Assembly: GCF_000685905.1 (NCBI RefSeq)
Contig: NZ_JMKZ01000002.1
Span: forward strand, 124,001 to 188,000
Reading direction: 5' to 3'
Origin: Mycoplasmoides pirum ATCC 25960
Lineage (GTDB): Bacteria > Bacillota_I > Bacilli_A > Mycoplasmatales > Mycoplasmoidaceae
Length of the DNA stretch: 64,000 nucleotides
Positions 48,906 through 59,706 of the stretch are shown here, in pieces; positions within the stretch are counted from its first letter, which is position 1, and each line of letters opens with the position of its first letter. The notes under the pieces were generated by a model. It searched no databases. It saw only the letters and a list, made by a program, of their open reading frames with translations, and was not told the DNA's origin. The position numbers and the translations under genes are program-made.

Positions 48906-48919
48906 TAAAAAAGCAAACA
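48906..48919 (+). repeat. Inverted repeat, left arm
   Basis: TAAAAAAGCAAACA, perfect reverse complement of 49072-49085; lies 50 bases upstream of the LRR surface gene start. Confidence 0.8.
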
Positions 48920-49071
48920 TACTTAATAATGAACTTATTACTTTTTTATTAAAAAACCAAATTTATAAACAAAATTTTATTTGTTTTTACTTATAAAACT
49001 CAATAAAAATGTATTTAAATTTACTTATATAAAATGATTATCAAATTTATTGAAAAAACAAATCTTTTAAT

Positions 49072-49085
49072 TGTTTGCTTTTTTA
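49072..49085 (-). repeat. Inverted repeat, right arm
   Basis: TGTTTGCTTTTTTA, perfect reverse complement of 48906-48919; 152 bases separate the arms. Confidence 0.8.
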
Positions 49086-49244
49086 GAATTTAAAGTTTTT
49101 TATTTAATTTATTTTTAATTCAAGTAATTTAATTAATTTAATACAAAGCATTTTTTCAACAAAACAATTTAAACTTTATGAATATATTTTAATTAACTTC
49201 ATAAATTGGAATAATTATATCAATTAATACAAATTAAGCAAATT

Positions 49245-50015
49245 TTATAAGTTTATTTTTAAAATTAAAAAATATCCAATCAAAATAGCATCATTATTTT
49301 TTATATATTTAAAATTAACATTTAACTTGTTTATGTCGTGCCCACACACAATACACATTAAATTTTTACATTTAAACTTATATAAAGATTTGACTGAATC
49401 ATATAAATAAGATACAAAACCATTTTTTAAATTGGATAATCCAGATTCAATAGCTGTTCTTGTATCATTACCTAGTAAATTTTTTTTTCTAAAATCAAAT
49501 TGTATTTTATTAATTAAATATGTTCTAGAAAATAAACTTTCAACATTTATTTTTAATCCAGAAATAATACTCGCACCTTTAAAAACATTATTTATTAATA
49601 AAATTGCAACTGTTGCAGTTCCAAAAGAAAAACCTAAAACATTTTTTGCTTTATATGAACAATATGTTGCTAAAGCTAAAATATCATTGCCTACTTCTTT
49701 TTCTTTAATTTTTTTATCAAATTCAAAATTAAATTTTGTTTTTTTGTTTATTAAATACAATTTCAATTCATTTTTTTCAAAAGCATTAATAAAAAATAAA
49801 TTTTTATCTAAAACAACACTACCTAAAATTCCATATCTTAAATGTTTATTATTAAAATAAGTTTTGATAATTTTTTTAACATAATTAGTAGATTTAATAT
49901 TTTTTGTAAGTAAAGTTATTTTTTTTAAAATTTTTTTCTTATCATTTAAAATTGCTATTTTTGTATATGAATTGCCAACATCAATAACTAAAACATTTGA
50001 TAATAAAGAATTCAT
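49245..50015 (-). CDS. coaX: Type III pantothenate kinase
   Basis: Phosphorylates pantothenate, first step to CoA. 256 residues: VIDVGNSYTKIA (P-loop-like DxGNxxxK), GNDILALATYCSY (family GxDR..A), SFGTATVAILL (family DFGTAT; the Asp is Ser here), ISGLKINVESLFSRT and GNDTRTAIESGL. Together with coaD it gives two of the CoA steps. Starts at ATG 50015, 3 bases after a membrane-protein stop. Confidence 0.88.
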   Translation of the reverse strand: MNSLLSNVLVIDVGNSYTKIAILNDKKKILKKITLLTKNIKSTNYVKKIIKTYFNNKHLRYGILGSVVLDKNLFFINAFEKNELKLYLINKKTKFNFEFDKKIKEKEVGNDILALATYCSYKAKNVLGFSFGTATVAILLINNVFKGASIISGLKINVESLFSRTYLINKIQFDFRKKNLLGNDTRTAIESGLSNLKNGFVSYLYDSVKSLYKFKCKNLMCIVCGHDINKLNVNFKYIKNNDAILIGYFLILKINL

Positions 50016-50018
50016 AAA

Positions 50019-50714
50019 TTAAATTTCAGTTAGTCCCGCACTAGGTTTATCTTTCTCTTTTACGGGTTTATCATCATTTGTTGTAAAATTAGATTTATTG
50101 TCATCCAAATTAATAATAACACTTTTATTATCTATTTTATCTTTATCTACAATTGTTCCTTTTTCACGTTGTAATAATTCAACATCTATTTTAAATCTAG
50201 CATATTTTATAAATGATAAGCTAATTAAGCTAAATAAAATAGTTATAGAAAAAATTATTCATAAGAAAATCATGACAATATTAGAAATCTCATTTTTTGC
50301 ATCATCAAAATTAGTTGGTTTACCTATAAAATCCATTTTAATATTGTTTCCTAAATAAATAGCTATTGACACTAAAACAAATATTAGAATTAAATTAAAA
50401 CAAAAAATTGAAATTCCAGATAAATAAAATTTTGTTCATTTTTTATTAAAATGAAATTTTTTATATGAATAATCTTTAAAAAAATATTTGATATCTAAAT
50501 AATACAAAAAACCACTAATTAAAATGGAAATAAAAGGTGCTATTAATAAAAAATATAAATTAATTGAGTCCATAGCAATAGTGCCATCGTCTATGCTTGG
50601 GGGCATAACACGATCTATTATCAAATTTTTAACAGCAAAATTAATTCCTGTAAGTAAAACTAAAATAAAATTTGCTAAAACTATAGCATAATGAGTTCTT
50701 CAATCACGTTTCAT
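50019..50714 (-). CDS. Small polytopic membrane protein, unknown
   Basis: 231 residues with about four membrane helices (for example YAIVLANFILVLLTGI, INLYFLLIAPFISILISGF, IFCFNLILIFVLVSIAIYL, VMIFLWIIFSITILFSLI). It ends in a charged cytoplasmic tail of about 60 residues. No family recognised. It lies between nusB and coaX with short gaps, so it is likely part of the efp-nusB-coaX transcript. Confidence 0.8.
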
Positions 50715-50754
50715 AATTAAAATATTAAATTAAATAAATAAATTTTTGTATTTT

Positions 50755-51150
50755 TTAAACAAGAATTTTATCTAAAATAGCATTTACAATTTTTTTTAAA
50801 TGTTTATCTGCATATTTATTAATTGTAATTAATGATTGATCAATCAATATTGCTTTATCTGTTTTATACGTATTTCATTCTGAAATAGCTTCCATAATAA
50901 TTGCTTTAGAAACATTATCAAATTCTTCATAAGATCATTTAGATTTTAAATTGTCTTTAATTAAATTGTGATAATCATTTAAAGAATAAGCAAAATTTTC
51001 AATTATTTTTAATTGTCAATCGTTTAATCTATTGTATTTATCATATGTTTTAAAATTATTAATAATTACGTTAGGATCAGATTCTTCACTAATTAAGCAA
51101 GAAAAAATATATTCAAATACTGCAACTCTTTGTGCTCATATTTGTTTCAT
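50755..51150 (-). CDS. nusB: NusB-like transcription antitermination factor
   Basis: 131 residues, all-helical. AQRVAVFEYIFSCLI, NFKTYDKYNRLNDWQLKIIENF, SEWNTYKTDKAILIDQSLITINKYAD (in part) and FVNAILDKI-type end (IVNAILDKIL) fit NusB, although divergent. Located next to efp and an Asp23-family gene, as nusB often is in Firmicutes. Three bases separate it from the Asp23 gene. Confidence 0.8.
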
Positions 51151-51153
51151 AAA

Positions 51154-51495
51154 TTAATTATTCATATTGCAAATAACATTAATAGTTAATGCTTCAATTT
51201 TAAATTCATTATTCAAATAAGAAATTACACCTTTTTGAATTTGTTTATGAATTTCAAAATTTAACTTAACTTTAGATTTTAAATCTAAAAAAACATTAAC
51301 TTGAAAATTTGTATTGTGTTGAAATTCTATAAATTCAACTGATGTCAACGTATAAGAATTATTTTTTTTTGAATTTAATATGAAATTAACAAAATTAAAA
51401 ATTGCATTTTGTAAAGCAGAGTAAGTAATTTGAATTGAACCTTGGGGAGTTTTGGATATTTCTTTTATCAATTCGTTTTGTGAATTTGTTAACAT
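51154..51495 (-). CDS. Asp23/DUF322 family protein
   Basis: 113 residues. TPQGSIQITYSALQNAIFNFV and the following TSVEFIEFQHNTNFQVNVFL, LNFEIHKQIQKGVISYLNNE resemble the Asp23/YloU fold, often located beside nusB. ATG 51495 is favoured; ATG 51519 with AAGGA upstream is an alternative, and either overlaps the end of efp. Function in mycoplasmas unknown. Confidence 0.7.
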   Translation of the reverse strand: MLTNSQNELIKEISKTPQGSIQITYSALQNAIFNFVNFILNSKKNNSYTLTSVEFIEFQHNTNFQVNVFLDLKSKVKLNFEIHKQIQKGVISYLNNEFKIEALTINVICNMNN

Positions 51496-51496
51496 A

Positions 51497-52066
51497 TTAC
51501 TTTTGACCTCTGCTAACATATATTCCTTCTTCAACATTGACCACAATTTTTTCGCCTGTAGTAATAAATTGCGGAACATCTAATTCATATCCAGTAACTA
51601 ATTTAGCTTTTTTCATTGCATTTGTAACACTATTTCCTTGAACAGCATCTTCAGCATATTCTACTTCAATAGTAACTTGGTCAGGTAAAGTTAAACCAAG
51701 AATTTCTCCTTCATACGCAATCACGTTAACTTCAATACCTTCTGTAATAAAATTTTTTTCTCATTCTAATTTTTTAACAGGTATTGAAATTTGTTCATAC
51801 GTATCATTATCCATAAAATTTAAATTGTCATTATCTCCATAGACAAAAGACATTTTCTTTTTATCGACTTGTGCCTGTTCAAGTTTCATACCTGTAAAAA
51901 CTTCTATAGTGATAGCACCTGTCCGTAAATTTTTTACTTTGCATTTAACAATGCCCTCGCGCATTGCTGTTTTATTAAAAGAATTGCTAAGAACAAGATA
52001 AATTCCATTATTAAAAAAAATTGTATGACCTGAGCGCAAATCTTTTGCTGCAATAATATTAGCCAT
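51497..52066 (-). CDS. efp: Elongation factor P
   Basis: Rescues ribosomes stalled at polyproline. 189 residues in three beta domains: [49 protein letters not shown], and the C-terminal YVSRGQK. The tip loop that is PGKGxAF in most EF-P (Lys34) reads TAMREGIV at 33-40, so no canonical modifiable Lys is present. GGAG precedes ATG 52066, which overlaps the glycosyltransferase stop. Confidence 0.94.
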
Positions 52067-53033
52067 TAATTAATAACTCCTCTACGGTTTTATTTATAGT
52101 TTTATGCTTTTTATTAAATCAAACAAAATTATATTTTTTAGGATATTTAATTCACTTATGAATTTTTAAATACAAAATTCAGTTAAAAAATCAAGAAAAA
52201 ACTGGTGGCAATCATGTATGTGATGGTCTTGTAGGCAAATGAATACGATGATTTTTTTCTTTTAAACGATCAATAAACCCAGGCAACAAACTATATATAT
52301 AAACTACAATTCCAGCGTCATTCAAACACATATTTTTTAAAGTTTCACATCAAGCTTCAAATTTTGCATCATTTGTTCATGATGTTGTAGTAGAATTACC
52401 AGGTCTTGTTGAGAATCAAGTACCTAAAGATTCCCTAACATAGTATACACTTTTAGATTTTGAAACAGCTTGATGATAAAGTATACAATCTTGATATCAC
52501 ATATTTTCAAGTAAGTTATCTAAACTATAGAATAATTCATTTGAATAAAATTTACATAATGGTTGACTATGTGGGGTTCGCAATCTTTTTTTATTTAATA
52601 TATTTCTTGATTTTCCAAAAAAAGGATTTAAAGTATAAGTTTTATCATTTTCTAAACAATCAAATGATGAAACAATCATGTCATTATTAATATGTGGTAA
52701 TATTTTACTAAAAGCATCTTTGTGTAAATAGTCATCTGCATCTAAAATGGTAATTAATCTACCATGCACCAAATTATTATTTTTTACATAATTGATAACT
52801 GAACCTCAATTACCATTTGTTTTTTTATAAAAGAAAATATTAGAAGGAAAATGTTGTAAAAAACTTTGCATTACAATTTCAGTTCCATCTGTAGAACCAT
52901 CATCAACAACAACAATTTCAATATTTTTAATATCTACATTTTGATTAATAATTGAGTTTAATGAAATAGGTAAATAATCTCGACAATTATATGTCGGAAT
53001 TATTACAGAAATGTCATATTGTTTATTTTTCAT
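52059..53033 (-). CDS. Family 2 glycosyltransferase
   Basis: 324 residues. GT-A fold: [31 protein letters not shown] (nucleotide-sugar binding) and [12 protein letters not shown] (DxD metal site). No membrane helix, so probably membrane-associated through its basic C-terminus. M. genitalium MG025 occupies the same position before efp (recalled synteny). Likely builds glycolipids or capsule; acceptor not deducible. Overlaps efp by 8 bases. Confidence 0.9.
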
Positions 53034-53188
53034 TTCTTTAAACTTAACCTACTTTTTTCTACTTGTTAAACAAAAACAAGTGAATACTATTATATTACAA
53101 AATATTTTCTGAAAGTAATCCAAATTTTCTATTACTTATAGTAATAAATTTTTTAGTATTCCAATAAAAATAGAATTTTTTTAATAAT

Positions 53189-54523
53189 TTAGTTAATTTT
53201 TTTACATTTTAAGCACATTTGTTTCAAAAAAATAAATAGTTTTTTTCTAAGATATGTTGTTCCATAAATTATTAACGTAACAACAATAGATGTTGGCAAC
53301 AAAGATCAACCTCATCAATTTTTATTTATAGCTTCTCCTAAAATTAATGTTTCATTGTTGTTAATATACACATCTTGATTCAAAATTATTTTTAAAAACA
53401 AAATACCATATATCATTCTTGTAGATATTCCAACTAGCATAAATTGATCTGGAATATATTTTTGATTCTTTTCATTAAAAACATTCATTTTATTAACAAA
53501 TGATGAAGGCATTTTATATGATTTATATTGAGCACATATATTTAAAAATAAATATGAAAGAATTATTATTGGTATTGTACAAATTCCTGCTCCCAAATAA
53601 AATACATTAAAATTGTTTGGTAAGTTTATATTTTTACCTAAGTCTTTAAGAACAAAATCTAATGTTGTTTCTATAGAAAAAAAAGATATAACTAAAATAA
53701 TAAATATCGTCAATGCTATTTTTCAAGGAATTATTTTTGTGTACTTTCTAATATAAAAACCAAAAATAAACAAAAAAGAAATTTGAATTCAATTTGTAAA
53801 CATATTTACATTTTGAAATCATGGAAGATTATTTCGAAATTGAGGGATAGAATTAAACAAACTACTTCACGTTGATAAAAAACAAGAAATAAAACCTAAA
53901 GCAAAAACAAAAATAGTACAATTCGAATATTTAATTTTATTCATAAAATTAAAAATGAATGGTGCTAACAAAATGAAAAAAAAGAATGTAACTACAAATG
54001 TGGTGCCCAATATATAAAAATTTTGTGTTGAAATTAAACTATATAGAAAAATAAATCCATATCAATTATTAGAATTATTAGATCATCCATAATTTATTTC
54101 ATATAACAAATTATTAGAATTTTGGCTTTTATATAACTCTAAATTTCCAGTATTTTGAATTATTGCAAAAGATATCAAACCTACTATTATTATTAAAAAT
54201 GCATAAAAGTAATATGACAAATAATATTCTTTAAAATTTTTAATTCAATTTTTTCATGATATGTGGTATTTTGTATAAAAATCATAACCAATTATAAAAC
54301 CTGAAGTAGTTAATCCAATGTTTACACTGGGATATCAAAATAAATTTAAAAAAATTTTGAATGATTCACTATAGTTAGGAACAAATTGCAATAAAACTAT
54401 ACTAATTATTGATGATAGTGATAAATAAATTCTTGCAAAATTTAAAGCTTTTTTATTAGGATTTTCATGAGTTGATGAGTAAGAATCATATCAACTATGA
54501 TTTTTAAAAAGCTTTAAACTCAT
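53189..54523 (-). CDS. Polytopic membrane protein, acyltransferase-3-like
   Basis: 444 residues, about ten membrane helices. The arrangement KKALNFARIYLSLSSIIS, WYPSVNIGLTTSGFIIGYDF, WIKNFKEYYLSYYFYAF resembles the opening of acyltransferase-3 proteins (RxxA..., FFxxSGFLI, FxxxRxxRixPxY). However, the catalytic His of the first helix is not present, so this is a weak assignment. Adjacent to the glycosyltransferase and OsmC genes; a role in surface glycan or lipid modification is possible. AAGGAAA precedes ATG 54523. Many TGA Trp codons. Confidence 0.65.
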
Positions 54524-54539
54524 AAATTTTCCTTAAAAA

Positions 54540-54980
54540 TTATTTAATAACATGAATAATATAATTCAATTTTGTTTTCTTCAATTGTTCTATTGTGGAA
54601 TGTACAGGGCATCTTTTTTGCGTATATTTAATAAAATTTGAAATTTCTTCAGTTGTATTATTTGCTTGGATATAATAATGAATTGTTATGTTTCTTATTC
54701 CATAATAGCCATCTAATGGTTCATCTTCATGAGTACTTTCAATTACAATTTTTGCATTTAATAATTTTATATTTTGCTTTTCTGCATAAGATTTCATTAT
54801 TAACAAATGACATGAAGCTAGACTATTTAATCAAGCTGCAATAGGAGACATTCCCTTTAACTCCACATCATTTTTACGAATTATTTTGTGATCAATTGGA
54901 AATGAAAAATTATTTTCTGTATTTAAAGTGCTGCCATCTTCACATAAGAATGTTTCACTTTTATAATTATGAATTGACAT
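54540..54980 (-). CDS. OsmC-family peroxide reductase
   Basis: 146 residues. The two peroxidatic/resolving cysteines are visible: SLASCHLL (Cys57) and RCPVHSTI (Cys124), with GMSPIAAWLNSL between. Detoxifies organic or hydrogen peroxide in this family. It ends 16 bases before the downstream membrane protein begins, on the same strand. Confidence 0.92.
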
Positions 54981-55023
54981 TTTTTCTGTACCTTACATTG
55001 CTATCTAAGTAAAATATATTATT

Positions 55024-55029
55024 TATAAT
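55024..55029 (+). promoter_or_regulatory. Putative -10 of pip
   Basis: TATAAT, 29 bases upstream of the pip ATG, in a 78-base gap divergent from osmC. Confidence 0.5.
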
Positions 55030-55058
55030 AACATAAATTTAGTTATTTTGAAAAATAT

Positions 55059-56018
55059 ATGTTTAACAATAATATGAAAAAAGAAATAAAACCTAATAAA
55101 AAAGGTTATTTAAAAGTTGATGATATTCATAAAATTTATTGAGAACAATGAGGTAATCCAAATGGTATACCTGTTGTTTATTTACATGGCGGACCAGGCG
55201 GTTCTTTTAGTTATAGTTCAACTAGGTTTTTTAATTTAAAAAAATACTGTGTTACTTTATTTGATCAAAGAGGTTGTGGAAAATCGCAACCAAAATTTTC
55301 TTTAAAAAATAACACAACACAAAATTTAATAGAAGATATTAATAAATTAAGAATTTTTCTAAAAATTGAAAAATGATTAGTTTTTGGTGGAAGTTGAGGC
55401 TCAACTTTGGGCCTAGCTTATGCAATAAAATATTTTAATAATGTAACAGGATTAATATTGAGAGGAATTTTTTTAGGAAGGCCTAAAGATTGAGATTGAT
55501 TAATTGAATCTAATGGAATTGCTCAAATGTTTCCTGAAAAATATAATATGTTTATCAAAAATATTCCGCTAGAAAAACAAAAAAATATTAAAGAATGATA
55601 TTACAAGAAATTAAATTCAAAAAATAAAAATGAACAAATTATTTTTGGAACTCAATGAAGCAAGTGAGAAACTAGTTTATTATTTTTTAATAAAGAAATT
55701 AATTTTACTTCTAATCCTAAAGATGATTATCAAATTGCATTAATGGAATGTCATTATGCTATTAATAACACTTTTTTTGATGATGAAAATTACATTTTAA
55801 ATAATGTTCATTTAATAAAAAATAAACCATGTTGATTAATTCATGGCGAATTCGATTACATTTGTCCGCCATCAAATGCATATGAATTAAATAAAAAAAT
55901 GAAAAACTCTAAACTTATATACGTAAAAAATTCTGGTCATAGTTCTAGTGAACCAAAAATTTTTAAAACTTTAAAAAAAGTTACAAACGAATTTGTTAAT
56001 TTAATAAAAGTTTTTTAG
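55059..56018 (+). CDS. pip: Proline iminopeptidase
   Basis: An alpha/beta hydrolase of 319 residues releasing N-terminal proline. HGGPGGSFS (43-51) is the oxyanion-hole motif, FDQRGCGKS follows, GGSWGSTL carries nucleophile Ser112, and HGEFDYICPP and VKNSGHSS supply Asp and His. About ten TGA Trp codons hide it under the standard code. ATG 55059 or ATG 55074. Works downstream of peptides imported by Opp. Confidence 0.94.
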
Positions 56019-56337
56019 ATTTTATTAAAAACATTAATGTGCTAAATCAAAAGAAAAAGAAGATTGATAAAAAACCTCAAATCATTTTAAAATTGTAAAC
56101 TTTTTTATCTAGTTTTTGATTTGGCAAAGTAAAAATCATAACAACATCAATTATATGAATAATAACTGCCAAAGCAATTAATAAAAAACCAATAATTTCA
56201 ATTGATTTAATTTGATATGAAAATCCAAATCCCAAAAAGAAAGCCGAAACAATTAAAGAAATAATTGCAACAATTCATGAATATAAAATTGTTTTTCGTC
56301 TTTCAGCAATAGTTATGTTATTTTTTAAAATTTTCAT
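55996..56337 (-). CDS. Small membrane protein, unknown
   Basis: 113 residues with three membrane helices (YSWIVAIISLIVSAFFLGFG, IIGFLLIALAVIIHIVDVVM, and a third near WGFLSIFFFWFSTLMFL). No family recognised. It converges on pip, overlapping its last 23 bases. It is hidden under the standard code by TGA Trp codons. Confidence 0.6.
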
Positions 56338-56418
56338 TTAAATGACTTTCACATATTTTCTTTATTATTAATTATAAATTAAACATTATTAAATACTTAA
56401 ATAATGTTTATAAAAATA

Positions 56419-56450
56419 AAAAATAACACGTTTGTACGCGTGTTATTTTT
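56419..56450 (-). terminator. Terminator of the 1037-residue surface-protein gene
   Basis: AATAACACG (56422-56430) pairs with CGTGTTATT (56439-56447) with an 8-base loop; T-runs on both strands. Just past the stop at 56467. Confidence 0.85.
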
Positions 56451-56466
56451 TTTAAATATTAATAAT

Positions 56467-59400
56467 CTATTTTATAGTCGGACCTTTTGGAGGATAAGAT
56501 TTATCAAATTTATTTGAGGGCGGTGCTTTGTAGGTTGGTTTAATATTGGAATTTGGTGTTGTAGGTTTCTTAATATTATCTACAGGCTTACTAAATTTAA
56601 TTGATGAAGGTTTCATTTTACTAGATTTATTTTCCAATAAACTTGATTGTTGTTTATCAAGTTTTGTACTTAATTTTTTAAATACACTTCCTACTGCAAC
56701 TGTTAAAGTATCTATTTGTTTGTGTGAAGTTTTAAATTGTCTTTCAACAGCTTTACGATTTTTTCGCATAGGTATACCAATTGCTAAACCTAAAATTATA
56801 ATTAGAGCAACAGCAACAGTAATACCAATTATTAAATACATTATTGTGTTATCAGTCAAATTAGATGGAAACACATTGTTATAACTAAATATTGATCCAT
56901 TTCCTTGTGAAGTATTACCGATTGTCAAAGCAACTTCTCCTTGTGGCATTACAGCAACAGTTTGAAATGAAATAGAATTTGCATTCACATTAAAACTATA
57001 AATTCTTAGTAAATATGTTGTGTTTGGATCTTTATTATCTATACGTTGAATAATCAAATTAAAATACTTATTTTGAAAACCATCGAAATCATTTACATAC
57101 ATATCATTCATATCACTTACTGTTGATGAATTTAAAACAGGATCATTAACAATTGTATTAGGTTCAACATATCAAACAATTGCTTCTACTGAAATAACAA
57201 ATACATTTTCATAATTTGCTTCTCATGCATTAGCAGTATTTTTGGCAATTACATTAGACAAATCAGTTTTTTTAATCGTAAACCCTATCAAATTCAAATT
57301 GTTATATCTTATAAGTTCATTAATTGATATGTCATTTTCTGAAGTTTTAGTAACAACAAATGATGTTTGAATTGAACTATACAATCCATCTACACGTGGA
57401 CTATTAACAAATAAGTTTTTTAATTGATCACTGTTATATGTTGAACTAATTGTTGATATAGAAAGATTTTTTTCAGTTTGTGTAAATTCAGAATCATCTT
57501 TTAATGGTTGATAGCCTAATTCTTTAGGAGAAAATGAGCTTATAACTTTACCTAAATTGTTAAGAGTAGTAGATTGAATAGAATATATTTGACTATCTGG
57601 TAAATCAGAATTAATATTTATTAAAAATCCATTTAATTTACCTTGACCTCCGGGATTTAAAATATAACTTGGTTCTAATAATGGAATGGTTGGAATATAG
57701 TAAATATAATTTACATTTTCTATTAATTGACGAGATAAAATATCAGTTGCTCAAGAATCAGAAACTATGTTATTTCAATTGAAAACAAATGAATATATAT
57801 TTTTATTTGTAATTACACTCAAGATTTTAGTTTCATTATCATATGCAAATTTAATCATCGAATTATTCAAATTATAATAAGAATCTGTTAAAACCATTTG
57901 ACCTTTTAAATCAATCGCTAAACCCATTTGATTAGTATTCGTTGTAAACACAAAAACATTATTAGTTAAATCTAAAAGTTTTAAATAAGGACTTTTAGCT
58001 CACAAACGTGATATTGTGCTACCCAAAAAAGGAATAACGTTATTATCTGCATAAGATATATATATGTTTGCACTATTATATTGAGTTGGATTTATAGAAA
58101 AATAGTCAAAACTATGGATTGTGTATGCATCAAAAGAATTATTTGTTGTTCAAACTTGACGTGCCAATAATGAATAGTATTTTTGTTCTAATTTATTGTA
58201 GTAAGTTCCAACAGTTGTCATTCAAATTGAATTACCTACTGCATAATTTCTATTAACAGATCAAAAACCATAACCTACTCAATTTTTAGAAATATCTGGT
58301 TTGAATAAAAATCATCCAGGAACAACATTCAATGATCCGTGTCCGGGACGTGTCATACCACCAGACATTATTGAAATATTATCATTAGTAGGTGGTGCTG
58401 AATCAGGTTTATAATCTAACATAAAAGCTAAAGACATAGCTGCTGGAATCGTCAATTGATCTTCATCGGGTGCTAAAGCTATTTCACCATTAGGTTTAAG
58501 GATACTATATGAACTTCTAGTTACACCATCTTCTACTAAATAAGGAGTTGTTTTATAAGTTGAAATAGCGCCTTTAATCATTGGAACTAATATTTCATCA
58601 TAAAAATATTCTATGTACCCAATTGATGAAACTTGTGCATTGTGAATGTTATTGTAATAAGCATATAAATTTCCTAGAGAAGTGTCAGAACCAAGATATG
58701 AAGAAATTAATGCAAATTCATCTAAATCACCTGAGGTGTTTGCATATTTATATTGGAAAAGTTGACCATAAAATAAATATTGTAAATAACCAAAACTATT
58801 AAAAGTTGCATTAGAACCATAATTTGTTTGTTGAAGAAGATTACTTGCAAACAAACCTGATTTTGTAAAAAATTTTAAACCACCATTATATGTTGGTTCG
58901 TCATCAAAATTAGGGTATGGAAAATCATACATAGGGTCAGTTTGATTCGGAGTAATTATTCCATTTACTACATGCAATTTAAATATTTTTATAGAAGGTG
59001 CATCTACTAAATTAGCAGTCACAACTTCTGAATAATCTGTTTTAGTTGGATCATAACCTACATATACTTTATTTAAAGCTTGTGCAATATTATTTATTCC
59101 AGCTAAGACAAAAAATGTATTAATATCAGGTCCAGGAATTATATTAGTTGTGTAATTAAGTTGATAATCAGGTCCTTCTGGAATTGTTCAGATACTAATT
59201 ATGTTGTAGTTTTTATCTACTGATGCAATACCATAAATAGTACCTGATGTTCCGGGTTGAGAAATTAAGACCAAATTATTTCCAGTTAAATTATTATTTT
59301 CATCATAAAGTTCTAAAGATTCAAAACCATTTATTGGGTTAGTTCTTATTTGAACATTTTCAAAATTTGTATCATCATTTTCAACATTAGTTACATCATT

Positions 59401-59580
59401 ATTTTTAAACTGTGAAATTGAATTATTTAAAGAATTGTTTGTTGAAATACTACCTATAGCAGCACCAATTCCACCAATTAACATAGCCGAAAAACTTACA
59501 GCTGTTATAAACAAAGCTGATTTATTTTTTGTTTTAATATGTGCTTTATTTGAATTAATTAATCCCTTTTTATTTTTCAT
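56467..59580 (-). CDS. Large surface protein with C-terminal membrane helix and tail
   Basis: 1037 residues, one open frame under code 4. The N-terminus is basic then hydrophobic (ALFITAVSFSAMLIGGIGAAIGS, about 21-43), a signal-anchor or Sec signal without lipobox. About 860 residues of Asn/Tyr/Ser-rich extracellular body follow, without repeats I can recognise. A membrane helix at about 910-936 ends GLAIGIPMRK, followed by a Pro/Lys-rich tail with IDTLTVAVGSVFKKLS (956-971), shared with the LRR protein at 47.2 kb. The large ectodomain and Pro-rich tail recall mycoplasma adhesins, but I cannot assign a family. The ribosome-binding site is 19 or more bases from ATG with a hairpin between. Confidence 0.85.
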
Positions 59581-59587
59581 ATAATTA

Positions 59588-59602
59588 ACACTTCAAGAGT
59601 GT
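59588..59602 (-). promoter_or_regulatory. Hairpin between Shine-Dalgarno and start codon of the large surface protein
   Basis: On minus, AAGGA (59605-59609) is followed by ACACT-CTTGA-AGTGT, a 5-bp stem and 5-base loop, then TAATTAT and ATG. Folding would bring the otherwise too distant Shine-Dalgarno to normal spacing. Confidence 0.45.
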
Positions 59603-59706
59603 CATCCTTTTTTATTAACAAATTTAATTGCTTTAAATTTATTTCTCAATTAACTTTGTACAAAAAGTATATTCTTAATTAAAAGGCGATTGTTAAATAT
59701 GCTTAA

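Larger units (their letters stand above)
48857..49244. promoter_or_regulatory. Intergenic region with inverted repeats: candidate invertible promoter
   Basis: No ORF. TAAAAAAGCAAACA (48906-48919) is repeated inverted as TGTTTGCTTTTTTA (49072-49085), 14 bp perfect. Similarity continues outward imperfectly (shared AAAAAACTTT and AAATAAATT blocks). The 152 bases between them contain -10-like TATATAA/TATAAG sequences on both strands. The arrangement suggests a site-specific inversion switch for the LRR surface gene. Confidence 0.5.

Noticed and set aside
59581-59706. A second invertible promoter upstream of the 1037-residue surface gene
   Set aside because: The gap is only 126 bases, and I could not find a copy of the 14-bp repeat or another convincing inverted pair.
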